From Candidatus Schekmanbacteria bacterium (GTDB taxonomy: Bacteria > CSSED10-310 > JACPHN01): 64,000 nucleotides of DNA. The notes below the pieces were generated by a model. That model was not told the origin of the DNA. It was given only the letters and a program-made list of their open reading frames with translations, and did no database searches. The translations under genes were made by a program, and so were the position numbers. Of this stretch, positions 54,071 through 62,325 are shown one piece after another. How positions within the stretch are numbered: position 1 is the first letter of the stretch; every line of letters starts with the position of its first letter. The stretch spans positions 45,397 through 109,396 of the forward strand of contig JACPHN010000022.1 in the NCBI GenBank assembly GCA_016188575.1, in the 5' to 3' direction.

Positions 54071-55212
54071 ACAGCCCGCGCCGCATTCTCGCAGTCACGC
54101 ACAAGGAGCTCCGCCAGCTCCGCCGCGACCGACTGTCCTTCGGCATGATTGTCGGGATTCCAGTAGTCCAGCTTCTCGTTTTCGGCTATGCCATCAACAC
54201 CAACGTCCGCGACCTGCGCGCCGGCGTCGTCGATCAGGCCGGCACTACGGCCTCCCGCAACGTCATCGCGGCGATCGCCGCGACGCAGGTGGCGCGACCG
54301 CTCGCACGCGCGAGCTCCCCCGCGGAGCTCGAGGAAATGCTGCGCACCGGCGCCATCGACGCCGGGATCGTGATCCCCGCGGACTACAGTCGCCGCGTGG
54401 CCCGCCGCGAATTCCCGGCCGTGCAGATCCTGGTCGACGGAACCGACACGGCGGTCGCCGGAGCGCTGCAGGCGCTCGCCAGGATGCCGCCCCCTATCGA
54501 CGCGCCGCTGCTGCCGCAACAGGACCAGGTGGCAGCCGCTTCGGACGGCGCCGTGGGCAGCGACCCCGCCGCCGGGTTTCTCTCCATTCTCGTCCTGTTC
54601 AACATGGAAAAACGCTCGGCCGTCAGCGTCGTTCCGGCGCTGATCGGCGTCATCCTGACCATGACCATGGTGCTGTTCACCAGCATCGCCATCGTGCGCG
54701 AGCGCGAACGCGGCACGCTCGAGCTCCTGATCACCACGCCCGTCCGTTCGGTCGAGCTCATGCTCGGCAAGATCATTCCCTACGTGCTGATCGGCGCGAC
54801 CCAGCTTTCCATCGTCCTGTTTCTCGGCTCCCACCTCTTTGCCGTGCCCGTGCGCGGTTCGCTGGTCGACCTCTATCTGGCGGGGCTCGCGTTCATCACG
54901 GCCAACCTCGCGCTCGGGCTACTTTTCTCGACGATCGCCAGGACGCAGTTTCAGTCGGTGCAGCTCGCTTTCTTCATCTTTCTCCCCTCGATCTTGTTGT
55001 CCGGGTTCATGTTTCCGTTTTCCGGCATGCCCGGAATCGTTCAGAAGCTGGCGGAAATTCTGCCGCTGACCCATTTCAACCGCCTGTCCCGCGGCATCCT
55101 GGTGCGCGGCGCGACGCTATACGAGCTGCGCCATGAGGTCGCGCCCCTGGGGATCTTCTTCATCGTGGTGCTGGCGCTCGCGCTCGCGCGCTTTCGCAAG
55201 CGACTCGATTAG
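54067..55212 (+). CDS. ABC-2 type permease (YbhR/YbhS-like)
   Basis: A 381-residue inner-membrane protein: helix 1 FGMIVGIPVVQLLVFGYAI, a large periplasmic loop (INTNVRDLRAGVVD...), then about five C-terminal helices including VVPALIGVILTMTMVLFTSIAI, the cytoplasmic VRERERGTLELLITTPV (ABC-2 hallmark) and ILLSGFMFPFSGMPGI. Only one permease gene is present, so it probably homodimerises, unlike E. coli YbhS/YbhR. Start ATG 54067 overlaps the ATPase stop. Confidence 0.9.
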   Translation: MNSPRRILAVTHKELRQLRRDRLSFGMIVGIPVVQLLVFGYAINTNVRDLRAGVVDQAGTTASRNVIAAIAATQVARPLARASSPAELEEMLRTGAIDAGIVIPADYSRRVARREFPAVQILVDGTDTAVAGALQALARMPPPIDAPLLPQQDQVAAASDGAVGSDPAAGFLSILVLFNMEKRSAVSVVPALIGVILTMTMVLFTSIAIVRERERGTLELLITTPVRSVELMLGKIIPYVLIGATQLSIVLFLGSHLFAVPVRGSLVDLYLAGLAFITANLALGLLFSTIARTQFQSVQLAFFIFLPSILLSGFMFPFSGMPGIVQKLAEILPLTHFNRLSRGILVRGATLYELRHEVAPLGIFFIVVLALALARFRKRLD

Positions 55213-55250
55213 CGCGCGGCGCCGCCGGCCGCCGGCCGCCCCCCGCGCGC

Positions 55251-56528
55251 TTATACCGCGCGGAAAGCGCGTTCCAGGTCGAGCACGAGGTCTTCGGGGT
55301 TCTCCACGCCCACCGACAGGCGCACCATCCGGTCGCCGATCCCGAGCCATTCGCGGTCGGCGACGCTCACGTCCGAATGCGTCATCGACGCGGGATGCTC
55401 GGCAAGGGATTCCGTCCCACCCAGGCTGACGGCAAGCTGAAAGAGCTTGAGCGCGTTCAGAAAGCGAAATGCCTCGGCCTCGCCGCCGACGATGTCAAAC
55501 GAAATCATGGCACCCGGGGCCAGGCACTGCCGCCGGTAAAGCTCGAAATCGGGGTGGTCCTCGCCGAGCCGCCCCAGATAGTAGACGCGCTCGACCTTCG
55601 GATGGTCCTCCAGGAAGTTGGCCACGTAGCGAGCGTTCTTCATCTGGCAGGTCATGCGCAGCTTCAGGGTCTCCAGGCTGCGCAGCAGCAGCCACCCCGA
55701 CCACGGTTCCGTGATCGTTCCGAAGATGGTGCGCAACGTCCTGACGCGCTGCATGAGCTCGACGGAACCGAGGCAAACGCCGGCAATGATGTCGCTGTGC
55801 CCGCCGATGTATTTCGTGGCCGAGTAGACGACGAGGTCGGCGCCGTGTTTGAGCGGGTGTTGCCACAGCGGGCCGAGAAACGTGTTGTCCACGGCCACCA
55901 GAATGCGCCTCGCGGGTGTCGAAAGCTCCGCGGCAAGGTCTGCCAGGGCGCGGATGTCGACCAGGGCGTTGGTGGGGTTTGCCGGCGTTTCGATGAGAAT
56001 GAAGGACAGCGCGCCGAGCTTTCCGGAGGCGGCGAGCTGCTCGCGGATCTGCGCGACAGAGGCGCCGGCGCGGAAGCCCTGGTGCTCGATACCGAAGCGC
56101 GGCAGGATGTGCTTGAGCAGGTAGTCGGTGCCGCCGTAGACGGGCTCGCTGTGGAGCACCAGGTCGCCGGGTCGGGCGAACTCGAGAATGGTCGTCGTGA
56201 GCGCCGCCATGCCGCTCTGGAACACCGCGCAACCTTCCGCGTTGTCCCACAGCTTGAGGCGATCCTCGAGGATCTCGAGGTCCGGGTTGTTGAGCCGGCT
56301 GTAGATGAGGCCGAGCTCCTCGCTCGGACCTTTTTCCCGCAGCCCGTAGGCGACCTCGAAAAACGACTTGCCGTGCTCCGCGCTCTTGAAAACGAACGTC
56401 GAGGTGAGAAAGACCGGGCACTTGATCGCGCCTTCGGACAGCTCCGGCCGGTAGCCGTACTTCATCATGAGGCTTTCGGGTTTGAGCGGCTTTCCGTCGA
56501 TGTACGCTTCAGGCTTCCAGACCGGCAT
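55251..56528 (-). CDS. Cys/Met metabolism PLP-dependent enzyme (cystathionine gamma-synthase family)
   Basis: A 425-residue fold-type I PLP enzyme. PLP Lys239 is in YSATKYIGGHSD. FQSGMAALTT, YGGTDYLLK and EPWSGWLLLRSLETLKLRM are family hallmarks. It could be cystathionine gamma-synthase, gamma-lyase or methionine gamma-lyase; the sequence does not settle which. Start ATG 56528 has GAGGAG. The frame opens slightly upstream without a family start. It is convergent with the ABC permease. Confidence 0.9.
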   Translation of the reverse strand: MPVWKPEAYIDGKPLKPESLMMKYGYRPELSEGAIKCPVFLTSTFVFKSAEHGKSFFEVAYGLREKGPSEELGLIYSRLNNPDLEILEDRLKLWDNAEGCAVFQSGMAALTTTILEFARPGDLVLHSEPVYGGTDYLLKHILPRFGIEHQGFRAGASVAQIREQLAASGKLGALSFILIETPANPTNALVDIRALADLAAELSTPARRILVAVDNTFLGPLWQHPLKHGADLVVYSATKYIGGHSDIIAGVCLGSVELMQRVRTLRTIFGTITEPWSGWLLLRSLETLKLRMTCQMKNARYVANFLEDHPKVERVYYLGRLGEDHPDFELYRRQCLAPGAMISFDIVGGEAEAFRFLNALKLFQLAVSLGGTESLAEHPASMTHSDVSVADREWLGIGDRMVRLSVGVENPEDLVLDLERAFRAV

Positions 56529-56686
56529 GGCAAACTCCTCTGGTTGGCGGCTCCGACACGCGCGCATCACGCGAACGGCGCGCGACGGCGAGGGGCCCGC
56601 ATCCCCGGTTGCGGAGCACGAGCCAATTTAGCCCGTGGGCTGTTTTGCGCAACGGCGCGACAGGAGCTGAGGCCACCGCAGCTCGA

Positions 56687-56720
56687 CGCCGACGGTGGAT
56701 TCAGGGTCGGCGGTGGATTC
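56687..56720. repeat. Tandem pair of the CCTGAATCCACCG motif
   Basis: Two adjacent ~18-bp copies of GGTGGATTCAGGG on the plus strand, matching the left edge of the ~100-bp repeat and the hairpin at 45344. They lie between the radical SAM and PLP enzyme genes. Confidence 0.6.
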
Positions 56721-56747
56721 AGGGCGAACCGGGGCTGTTGACGGAGC

Positions 56748-58757
56748 TCATCTGCGGGCTTTTCGTGACGTCACCGGCTGCTGCGCGGCGGGTTCGACGG
56801 GTTCTCCGGCCATGAAGCGCCACCGGCGCGACCGCGGCAGGGCGGGTGGCATTTGCTCCGCGAGGGCGTGGTATTCGCTCCGCGAGACGCGGCGCTGCAC
56901 GCGGACGAGGGTGTCCCAGATCTCCGCCTCGCGTTCGGCGGATTGCGCGTCGAGGCGCGCCAGATCGAAGCGGCCGAGCGCCGCCCGCGGGGTGGCGCCG
57001 GGGACCTTTGCCGCGGGTGCCGCGGCAAGCGCGCGGAACGCGGCTGGCCCAAAGTGCCGGTACCAGAGCAGCGTGTGAGCGGTCGACAGCGCCCCCGCCC
57101 AGGGATACCGGCGGAGAAGCCAGCGGCGTGAAAGCGCGGCCAGTGCCGCGTCGATGGCGGCGCGGTCCGCTTCACTCTTGGCGGCCCGGGCCTCGGCGTA
57201 GAACAAGCCTGTGCCGAGCTCGTCGCCGGCCACCTGCCAGGTTTCGCGGATGCCGATTTCGTGGGGTCTCTGCGCCGCGACCGAGCCATGGGTCAGAGCG
57301 AATTCGCCGCAGACGAACAGCGCGATTTGCTCGCGCGACGCATCGAGCAGCCGCAGCGTGGCCAATGCCTCCTCACCGGTTTCGGTCGGGAAATCCGTGA
57401 AGCACATGGTCTCGACAGCGACGCCGGCCGCCGCGAGGTTGCCGATGGCCGCGCGCACCGTGTCGACGCCAATACCCTTGTTGATGAGGCGGAGCACGCG
57501 ATCCGCGCCGGACTCCACGCCGAGGGCCATGCTCAATGCCCCACCGGCGGCGAGCTCGTGACAGACTTCGGGCTTGAGGGTCTTCTCCGCTCGCATGTCC
57601 GTGGCCCAGCGCCACGGGAGGCCGGCGTCGCGGATGGCCCGTGCCAGCTTGAGAATCGTCTTCGGCGCCACCGCGTCCTGGGAGAAATAGAAGAGCGAGC
57701 AACCATGCTTGCTCGCCAGCTCCCGCAGGTGCTCGATCGTACGGTCCACCGGACGTTCGCGGTAGGCCGCGGTGCCCGTCTCGGCGAGCCCATAATGGCA
57801 GAAGGTGCACGCGCCCCAATAGCAGCCGCGCGTGGGATCGTACGGGAGCACGATTTCCGGGGCGAAATACCGCTCGAGCGGCAACCCGTCGAAATCCGGC
57901 GCCGGCAGCCGCGCCATGTCCGGCCGCTCGGATCCGCGGATGAGCGGTGGGGGCGACGCCAGGCCGCGTTCAAGACCGCGGGCGAGCTCGAGGAGCGCTT
58001 CCTCGCCGTCGAAGAGAACGGCCGAGTCGAACGGTCTGAGGGCACGCTCCAGGGCGTCTCCGCTCAGGCGCACAAGGATCTGCGTGATCGCCGGGCCGCC
58101 GACGACGAGGCGGATGCCGGGGAGGGTCGCACGCAGCACGTGGGCAAGCGACCACGCCGGCTGGAGCTGGCCGGGGAAGGCCACGGAGATGCCTACCAGG
58201 CCGACCCCGGCAGCGCGGAGCCGAGCGGTGAGCGGCCCGGAGAAATAGGCGTGGAACGGGTTGCGCTCGGGGCGCGCATCGGCCTCGATCGCCGTGGCGT
58301 CGAGCAGGGAAAATGGCGTGCGGTAGGCCGTGAAGTCCAGGGTCAGCGGCGCGTGGGCGGCGCTAACGAGGCGCAGCGCGCTCGCGATAGCAGCGACGGA
58401 CTGGCCGTAGAGCACGGGATCGTAAAAACGCTCCGGGTCGCGCAGGGTGGCCACGGCGGCGGCGATGGCGGCCGGCGCGGCGGCGGCGTCACCGCGCGCT
58501 TTCCACAGCGCGACGTAGGCGAGCTGTTCGACGTGGCTCAAGGCCGGCTTGCGGTCGAGTCTGGCGAGTCGCCGCTCCAGGCGCTCCGCCAGCGACTCCA
58601 GCGGCGCGCGGCGGAGGAGGAAATCGTATGCACCGACGTTCGCGTCGATGGGGAGGACTTCCACGCTGTGGCTGCGCAGGTAGCCGCAGAGGGTTGGAAC
58701 GGACAGGTAGGGAGCGGTCGGATCGCCGGTCGGCGGATAGATGAGAGCGACTTTCAC
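56748..58757 (-). CDS. B12-binding domain-containing radical SAM protein
   Basis: A 669-residue cobalamin-type radical SAM enzyme. The N-terminal B12 domain starts KVALIYPPTGDPTAPYLSVPTLCGYL and includes GVGLVGISVAFPGQL and IRLVVGGPAI. The SAM cluster is GCYWGACTFC (Cys312, Cys317, Cys320), a C-x4-C-x2-C spacing seen in this subgroup rather than the classic C-x3-C-x2-C. WATDMRAEKTL and GVESGADRVLRLINKGI are the downstream SAM motifs. The family performs methylations or RiPP/natural-product steps; no precursor peptide gene was seen nearby. It stands alone. Confidence 0.88.
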   Translation of the reverse strand: MKVALIYPPTGDPTAPYLSVPTLCGYLRSHSVEVLPIDANVGAYDFLLRRAPLESLAERLERRLARLDRKPALSHVEQLAYVALWKARGDAAAAPAAIAAAVATLRDPERFYDPVLYGQSVAAIASALRLVSAAHAPLTLDFTAYRTPFSLLDATAIEADARPERNPFHAYFSGPLTARLRAAGVGLVGISVAFPGQLQPAWSLAHVLRATLPGIRLVVGGPAITQILVRLSGDALERALRPFDSAVLFDGEEALLELARGLERGLASPPPLIRGSERPDMARLPAPDFDGLPLERYFAPEIVLPYDPTRGCYWGACTFCHYGLAETGTAAYRERPVDRTIEHLRELASKHGCSLFYFSQDAVAPKTILKLARAIRDAGLPWRWATDMRAEKTLKPEVCHELAAGGALSMALGVESGADRVLRLINKGIGVDTVRAAIGNLAAAGVAVETMCFTDFPTETGEEALATLRLLDASREQIALFVCGEFALTHGSVAAQRPHEIGIRETWQVAGDELGTGLFYAEARAAKSEADRAAIDAALAALSRRWLLRRYPWAGALSTAHTLLWYRHFGPAAFRALAAAPAAKVPGATPRAALGRFDLARLDAQSAEREAEIWDTLVRVQRRVSRSEYHALAEQMPPALPRSRRWRFMAGEPVEPAAQQPVTSRKARR

Positions 58758-59242
58758 AGGCGGTCATGGTAGCTCGGAGGCGGATCGGCGGTCAACAGCA
58801 GCGGCGGATCTCCTTTTCGGCCGATGCCCAAAAATCGTCGACGAGCGCACTTGAGGCGGAATTGAGGACCCTGTCGAGATTCGACGAGGTCACCTGGCCC
58901 GGCCCATGTCGGGTCCACACTCTCGACAGGCAGCCCTGGCCCGGTCCGAGTGAGCCGGTTGAATGTCGACGGAGCGCCCTGAGGCGGACTGTGGTGGCTC
59001 GTCGACATGCGACCACCGCCACAAGAACGGACTGGATCGTCCTGTCGATAGTCGACAGGTACCCTCGGCCCGCCGGGGCTGCGGTTGTCGAGGTTCGACG
59101 AAGGCACTGGACCGTTTGGAGTCGCTGCATGTACAACCGTCCGCCGAGCCAGGCAGGAGCGTAGTCGGTGGCGGGGCCCCGTGCACCGTTTCGGCCGCGC
59201 GTGGATGCGAGGGCCGCCGGCCCGCTCGGCGCCAAGGTGCTC
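58758..59242. other. Non-coding interval with palindrome array
   Basis: No gene supported. It contains the GTCGAC-core palindrome array (58870-59104) and the end of the Uma2 remnant. Confidence 0.6.
58870..59104. repeat. Array of six degenerate GTCGA palindromes at ~43-bp spacing
   Basis: Centres near 58879, 58925, 58967, 59004, 59050 and 59093, i.e. 37-46 bp apart. The best unit is CCTGTCGATAGTCGACAGG (59041-59059), with 8-bp arms and a 3-base spacer. Others are CCTGTCGA-gat-TCGACGAGG and TTGTCGA-ggt-TCGACGAA. The spacers share CCTGGCCCGG-type sequence after some units. It could be iterons, operators or a decayed element. Confidence 0.7.
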
Positions 59243-59463
59243 CTGCGGCCCTGGCCGAAGATCTCGTCCACGAGGCAAGCGAAGCCGGGCAGGACGGAAC
59301 CGCCCTCGAGGGTCTCGCCGATGCCGAGCACGCGGGGGGCCGTGGCGAGTACGTAGACGGTGACGGTGAGGGAGGCGGGATCGACGGTCCAGACGGCCTC
59401 GGAGCCGGCGGCGATCCGCTCGTTGGCTTTGTCGCGGACCTCGCGCGGGCTGTCGTCGGGGGA
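59243..59463 (-). pseudogene. Uma2-family endonuclease C-terminal remnant
   Basis: The minus strand reads SPREVRDKANERIAAGSEAV and WTVDPASLTVTVYVLATAPR, ending ETLEGGSVLPGFACLVDEIF, an exact match to the C-terminal half of Uma2 (PD-(D/E)XK) proteins. No start or N-terminal nuclease half is visible upstream (ALPGCATSPDDS only) and no stop follows in the expected place. Probably a truncated, non-functional copy. Confidence 0.65.
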
Positions 59464-59625
59464 GGTTGCGCACCCGGGCAGTGCCGAGGCGTAACCCGGC
59501 GCGGGCCGGATCCGGTGCGGAGGCCGGCCTTCAGGGCGGCGCGGGGCCGGCGAACCCCTTGCCCCGCGACCGGGTCGACCGTGGACAGCAGCAGCCTGAT
59601 CTCGTCGGAAGTGGGCCGCGCGGGC
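59464..59625. other. Short interval before the pentapeptide gene
   Basis: About 160 bp with short frames and no ribosome-binding site. Nothing was recognised apart from a GGCCGGCCTTCAGGGCGG segment like the hairpins near 44.6 kb. Confidence 0.4.
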
Positions 59626-60336
59626 TCAGCGTTCCCAGTGGGCGAGGATCTCCTGGCCGTCTACAAGCAACGAGCCGTCGCGCTCCCTCGAAAGGTCGCA
59701 GCAGCAGAAGTCGCACGGCGCCTTGAGGACCGGAAAGCCCAGAAGCCCGTACAGGCCGCAGCGATCGAAGAGGCAGTCGGCGAGGCTCATGCCAGAGAGA
59801 TCGGCGCCGCGAAAATCGCACTGCTCGAAGCGCACGTTCCAGGCGAAACCGCGCGACAGGTCGGCGCCGCGAAAGTCGCATTCCTGGAACCAGCCGCCGT
59901 TCCAGACGACCTCTACGGCGCACGTTCCGGAGAAATCGACGGCACGGGCGACGGCGCCGTTCCAGGACGTGCGGGCCACCGACCCGCCGCGAAAAGACGT
60001 GTCGCAGAGCTGCACCTCGTCGAACGCCGCAGCTACGGCGTGTCCTCCCATAAACGCGCAGCTCTCGATGCGCGCGCCGGTGAGCACCGCCATTTCCAAG
60101 TCGACGTCAACCAGCGAGCAGCTCACCAAGACGGCGCCGTCCAGATGCGCCAGCCCCAGGTCAGCGCGGTCCAGCTTGCAGGAATGGAGCTGCGCCTGAT
60201 ACAGCGCCGCCCCCACCAGCTCCGCCGCGCTCAGGTCCTCGTTTTGAAAGAGTCTCCCGATCTCGATGCGCTTTTTCGCGGCGCGCGGGGCACCGGCGAG
60301 CGAGGAGCGTGCATGAGGAAAGACGCGGTTGCGCAT
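59626..60336 (-). CDS. Pentapeptide repeat protein
   Basis: A 236-residue protein with A(D/N)LxG-type pentapeptides along its length: LSAAELVGAALYQAQLHSCKL, DLGLAHLDGAVLVSCSL, FRGGSVARTSW, CDFRGADLSRGFAWNVRFEQ, CDFRGADLSGMSLADC. Such repeats form a right-handed beta-helix. Some homologues mimic DNA and protect gyrase, but no such role is shown here. A Cys-rich end (DFCCCDL) is notable. The start at 60336 is the first ATG. Confidence 0.85.
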   Translation of the reverse strand: MRNRVFPHARSSLAGAPRAAKKRIEIGRLFQNEDLSAAELVGAALYQAQLHSCKLDRADLGLAHLDGAVLVSCSLVDVDLEMAVLTGARIESCAFMGGHAVAAAFDEVQLCDTSFRGGSVARTSWNGAVARAVDFSGTCAVEVVWNGGWFQECDFRGADLSRGFAWNVRFEQCDFRGADLSGMSLADCLFDRCGLYGLLGFPVLKAPCDFCCCDLSRERDGSLLVDGQEILAHWER

Positions 60337-61044
60337 TTCGAGGCGCTACCTCCTAGTGATCAAGAAGAAGCGGCTCAGAGCGATTCGCTTGGACGATACC
60401 CATTCTTGCCCAGTGTATTCCCCGTGCCCTGCCGGCGCAAGCACGGCTGCCGCGGGCCCAGACTTGGCCGGAAGTCGTCGCGACAGGTATCGGTGTGAAG
60501 GCCTGGGTCTGCCTTTGAGGCCAGCGGGCGCTCCTCCGATGCCTCAGGGCTTCTCCGCCAAAGGCGGTTTTGGCTCTGAGATCGCTCTTGGATGTATGTA
60601 GGGCGGCGCCGTCATCGACATCACTGGGTGACACGATTTCGCCACGAATGCTGTGGCGGCGCACGGCTCGGGATCCGAGGCAGAAACCCCCACGCGGCCA
60701 CCGAGGAGACGGGTTGCAATCCCCGGAACCGGCACGCCGTAGGAGCGCCGGAAAAATGACCACAAAGACAGGAAGGTTTTCTGGTGTCCTTCGTGATCAC
60801 AGCCATTCCTGGCCATCGCTGCCCGTACCGCGCCACAGGACGACGCAAGCCAGCGCTCGACGCGCATTCGCGCTCCTCGCGCCGGACCTCTCCGGGGTCG
60901 CCCATGTTGCGCTCGCCATGCTGCTTTTGCCCATGCACGCGCGGATTCTCCCGACGGACTTCCGGGCAAGTCTCAAGCCTGGCCCGGAACATTTGGGAGG
61001 CAAGCAAGGATGACTTGAACGGCTCGGGATGGGATCCGGGGAGC
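60337..61044. other. Non-coding interval
   Basis: About 700 bp without a convincing gene. Around 60770-60800 the minus strand reads DHEGHQKTFLSLWSFF, a peptide typical of a common intergenic repeat (cttcgtg-type). The rest shows no clear structure. Confidence 0.45.
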
Positions 61045-62325
61045 TCACCGGTGGCCTCGCCCGCGGGAGGCCGCCGCGCCGGCCCAGAGCATCAACGCTG
61101 CCGCCAGTGCCGCGATCGACGCGGCGGGGACGACCGGTGCGCCGTCCATGATGGTGACGGTGGCGACGGGTGGGCCGGAGAGCGCCGCCCCGGCCGACGG
61201 GTCGCTCATGTTGACGCTAGAGGTCTCCGGGCCCTCGATGACGCCGTCATCGACGATGGCGATGAAAATGGGTTGCGTCGCGCCGTCGACCGAGCCGGCC
61301 GAAAACGCGAGCCGGCCGGCTCCAGGTCCGTAGTCCTGGACCGCGTAAGCTGTACCGTCGGCAGGGGTGACATACACGCTCACCTCGGCAGCGCTGGGCT
61401 GTCCATCACCCGTGTGCAACCGGACGAACAGCTCGATGGTGCCCTGGCTCTCCCAGGTGGTCATCGCCGCCGGCTCGAGACTGATGCCGGCCAGGGCGAC
61501 GGCGGTGTCGAGTGTCGCCGCGTTGCTCGCCGGGCGCTGATCCGGTTGGTCGGCAGTGATGGAGACCTCGATCGTCGCGGTGCCGGTCTCCGGGGGGGCA
61601 GTGAGCGCGAGCGACACCGACGCGCTCGCTCCCAGCGGCAGCGCGCCGAGGGCGCAGGTGACCGGCGCGGGACCAGTGCAGTCGCCCTGGCTCGGAGTCG
61701 CCGAGCCGAAGGTCGCACCCGCCGGCAGCACCGCCGACAGGGTCACTCCGGTCGCCTCCGCCTCGCCGAGGTTCTCCGCGGTGAGGGTGTAGCGCAACGG
61801 GCCGTTCGTCAGCACCGGGTCCACGTGTTCGGTCACCGCGACCGTCAGGTCGGCGGCCGGCGCGAGGCGGACGAGGAACCCGTCCCGCTCTCCCATGGCG
61901 ACCGGCTGGATGCCGTCCGCGGTAGTCGGGAAACCCGGCTGCTCGGTGTATCCCGCGACCAGCGCGTCACCGCCGGCGGTGACGGCGACCGCGGTCACGT
62001 CTTGCCCCCAAGAGCCGGTGGAGCTCGCGAGGGCCGTCGAGTAGAGCAGCCCGCCGCCGCTGGAAAACCGCGCCGCAAACAAGCTCCACGTGGAAAAGTC
62101 GGTGAGCGATCCCAGCGCGGGAAAGTCGCTCTCCGCGCCCGAGCCGACCACGTCGCCGGTGCCGCCGGCGGCGATACCGGTCGCCCGCTCGTCGGTGGAG
62201 GTTCCGCCGAGATAGGTAGAGAAGCGCAAGCTCGATAGCGTGGCGTCGAAGACGGACACGAAGACGTCTCGGGATCCGCCGGCGAGAGTCCCCTGGTAGG
62301 CGTCCTTGACGGGGAAGTCAGTCGA
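61045..62325 (-). pseudogene. C-terminal part of the beta-propeller surface protein (after an in-frame stop)
   Basis: Continues in the same frame as 62326-63927 after a TAA. It holds the last propeller blade (STDFPVKDAYQGTLAGG, FVSVFDATLSSLRFSTYLGG). A DUF11 domain follows (ADLTVAVTEHVDPVLTNGPL, TCALGALPLGASASV), then a Calx-beta-like domain (DGQPSAAEVSVYVTPADGTA). The tail is VPAASIAALAAALMLWAG then basic residues. The first in-frame start is GTG 62259, so separate translation would lack a signal peptide. Confidence 0.7.

Noticed and set aside
56529-56747. SAM/SAH riboswitch before the Cys/Met PLP enzyme
   Set aside because: The stretch contains short palindromes and GGCTAAATT, but no conserved SAM-I, SAM-II or SAH core could be matched.
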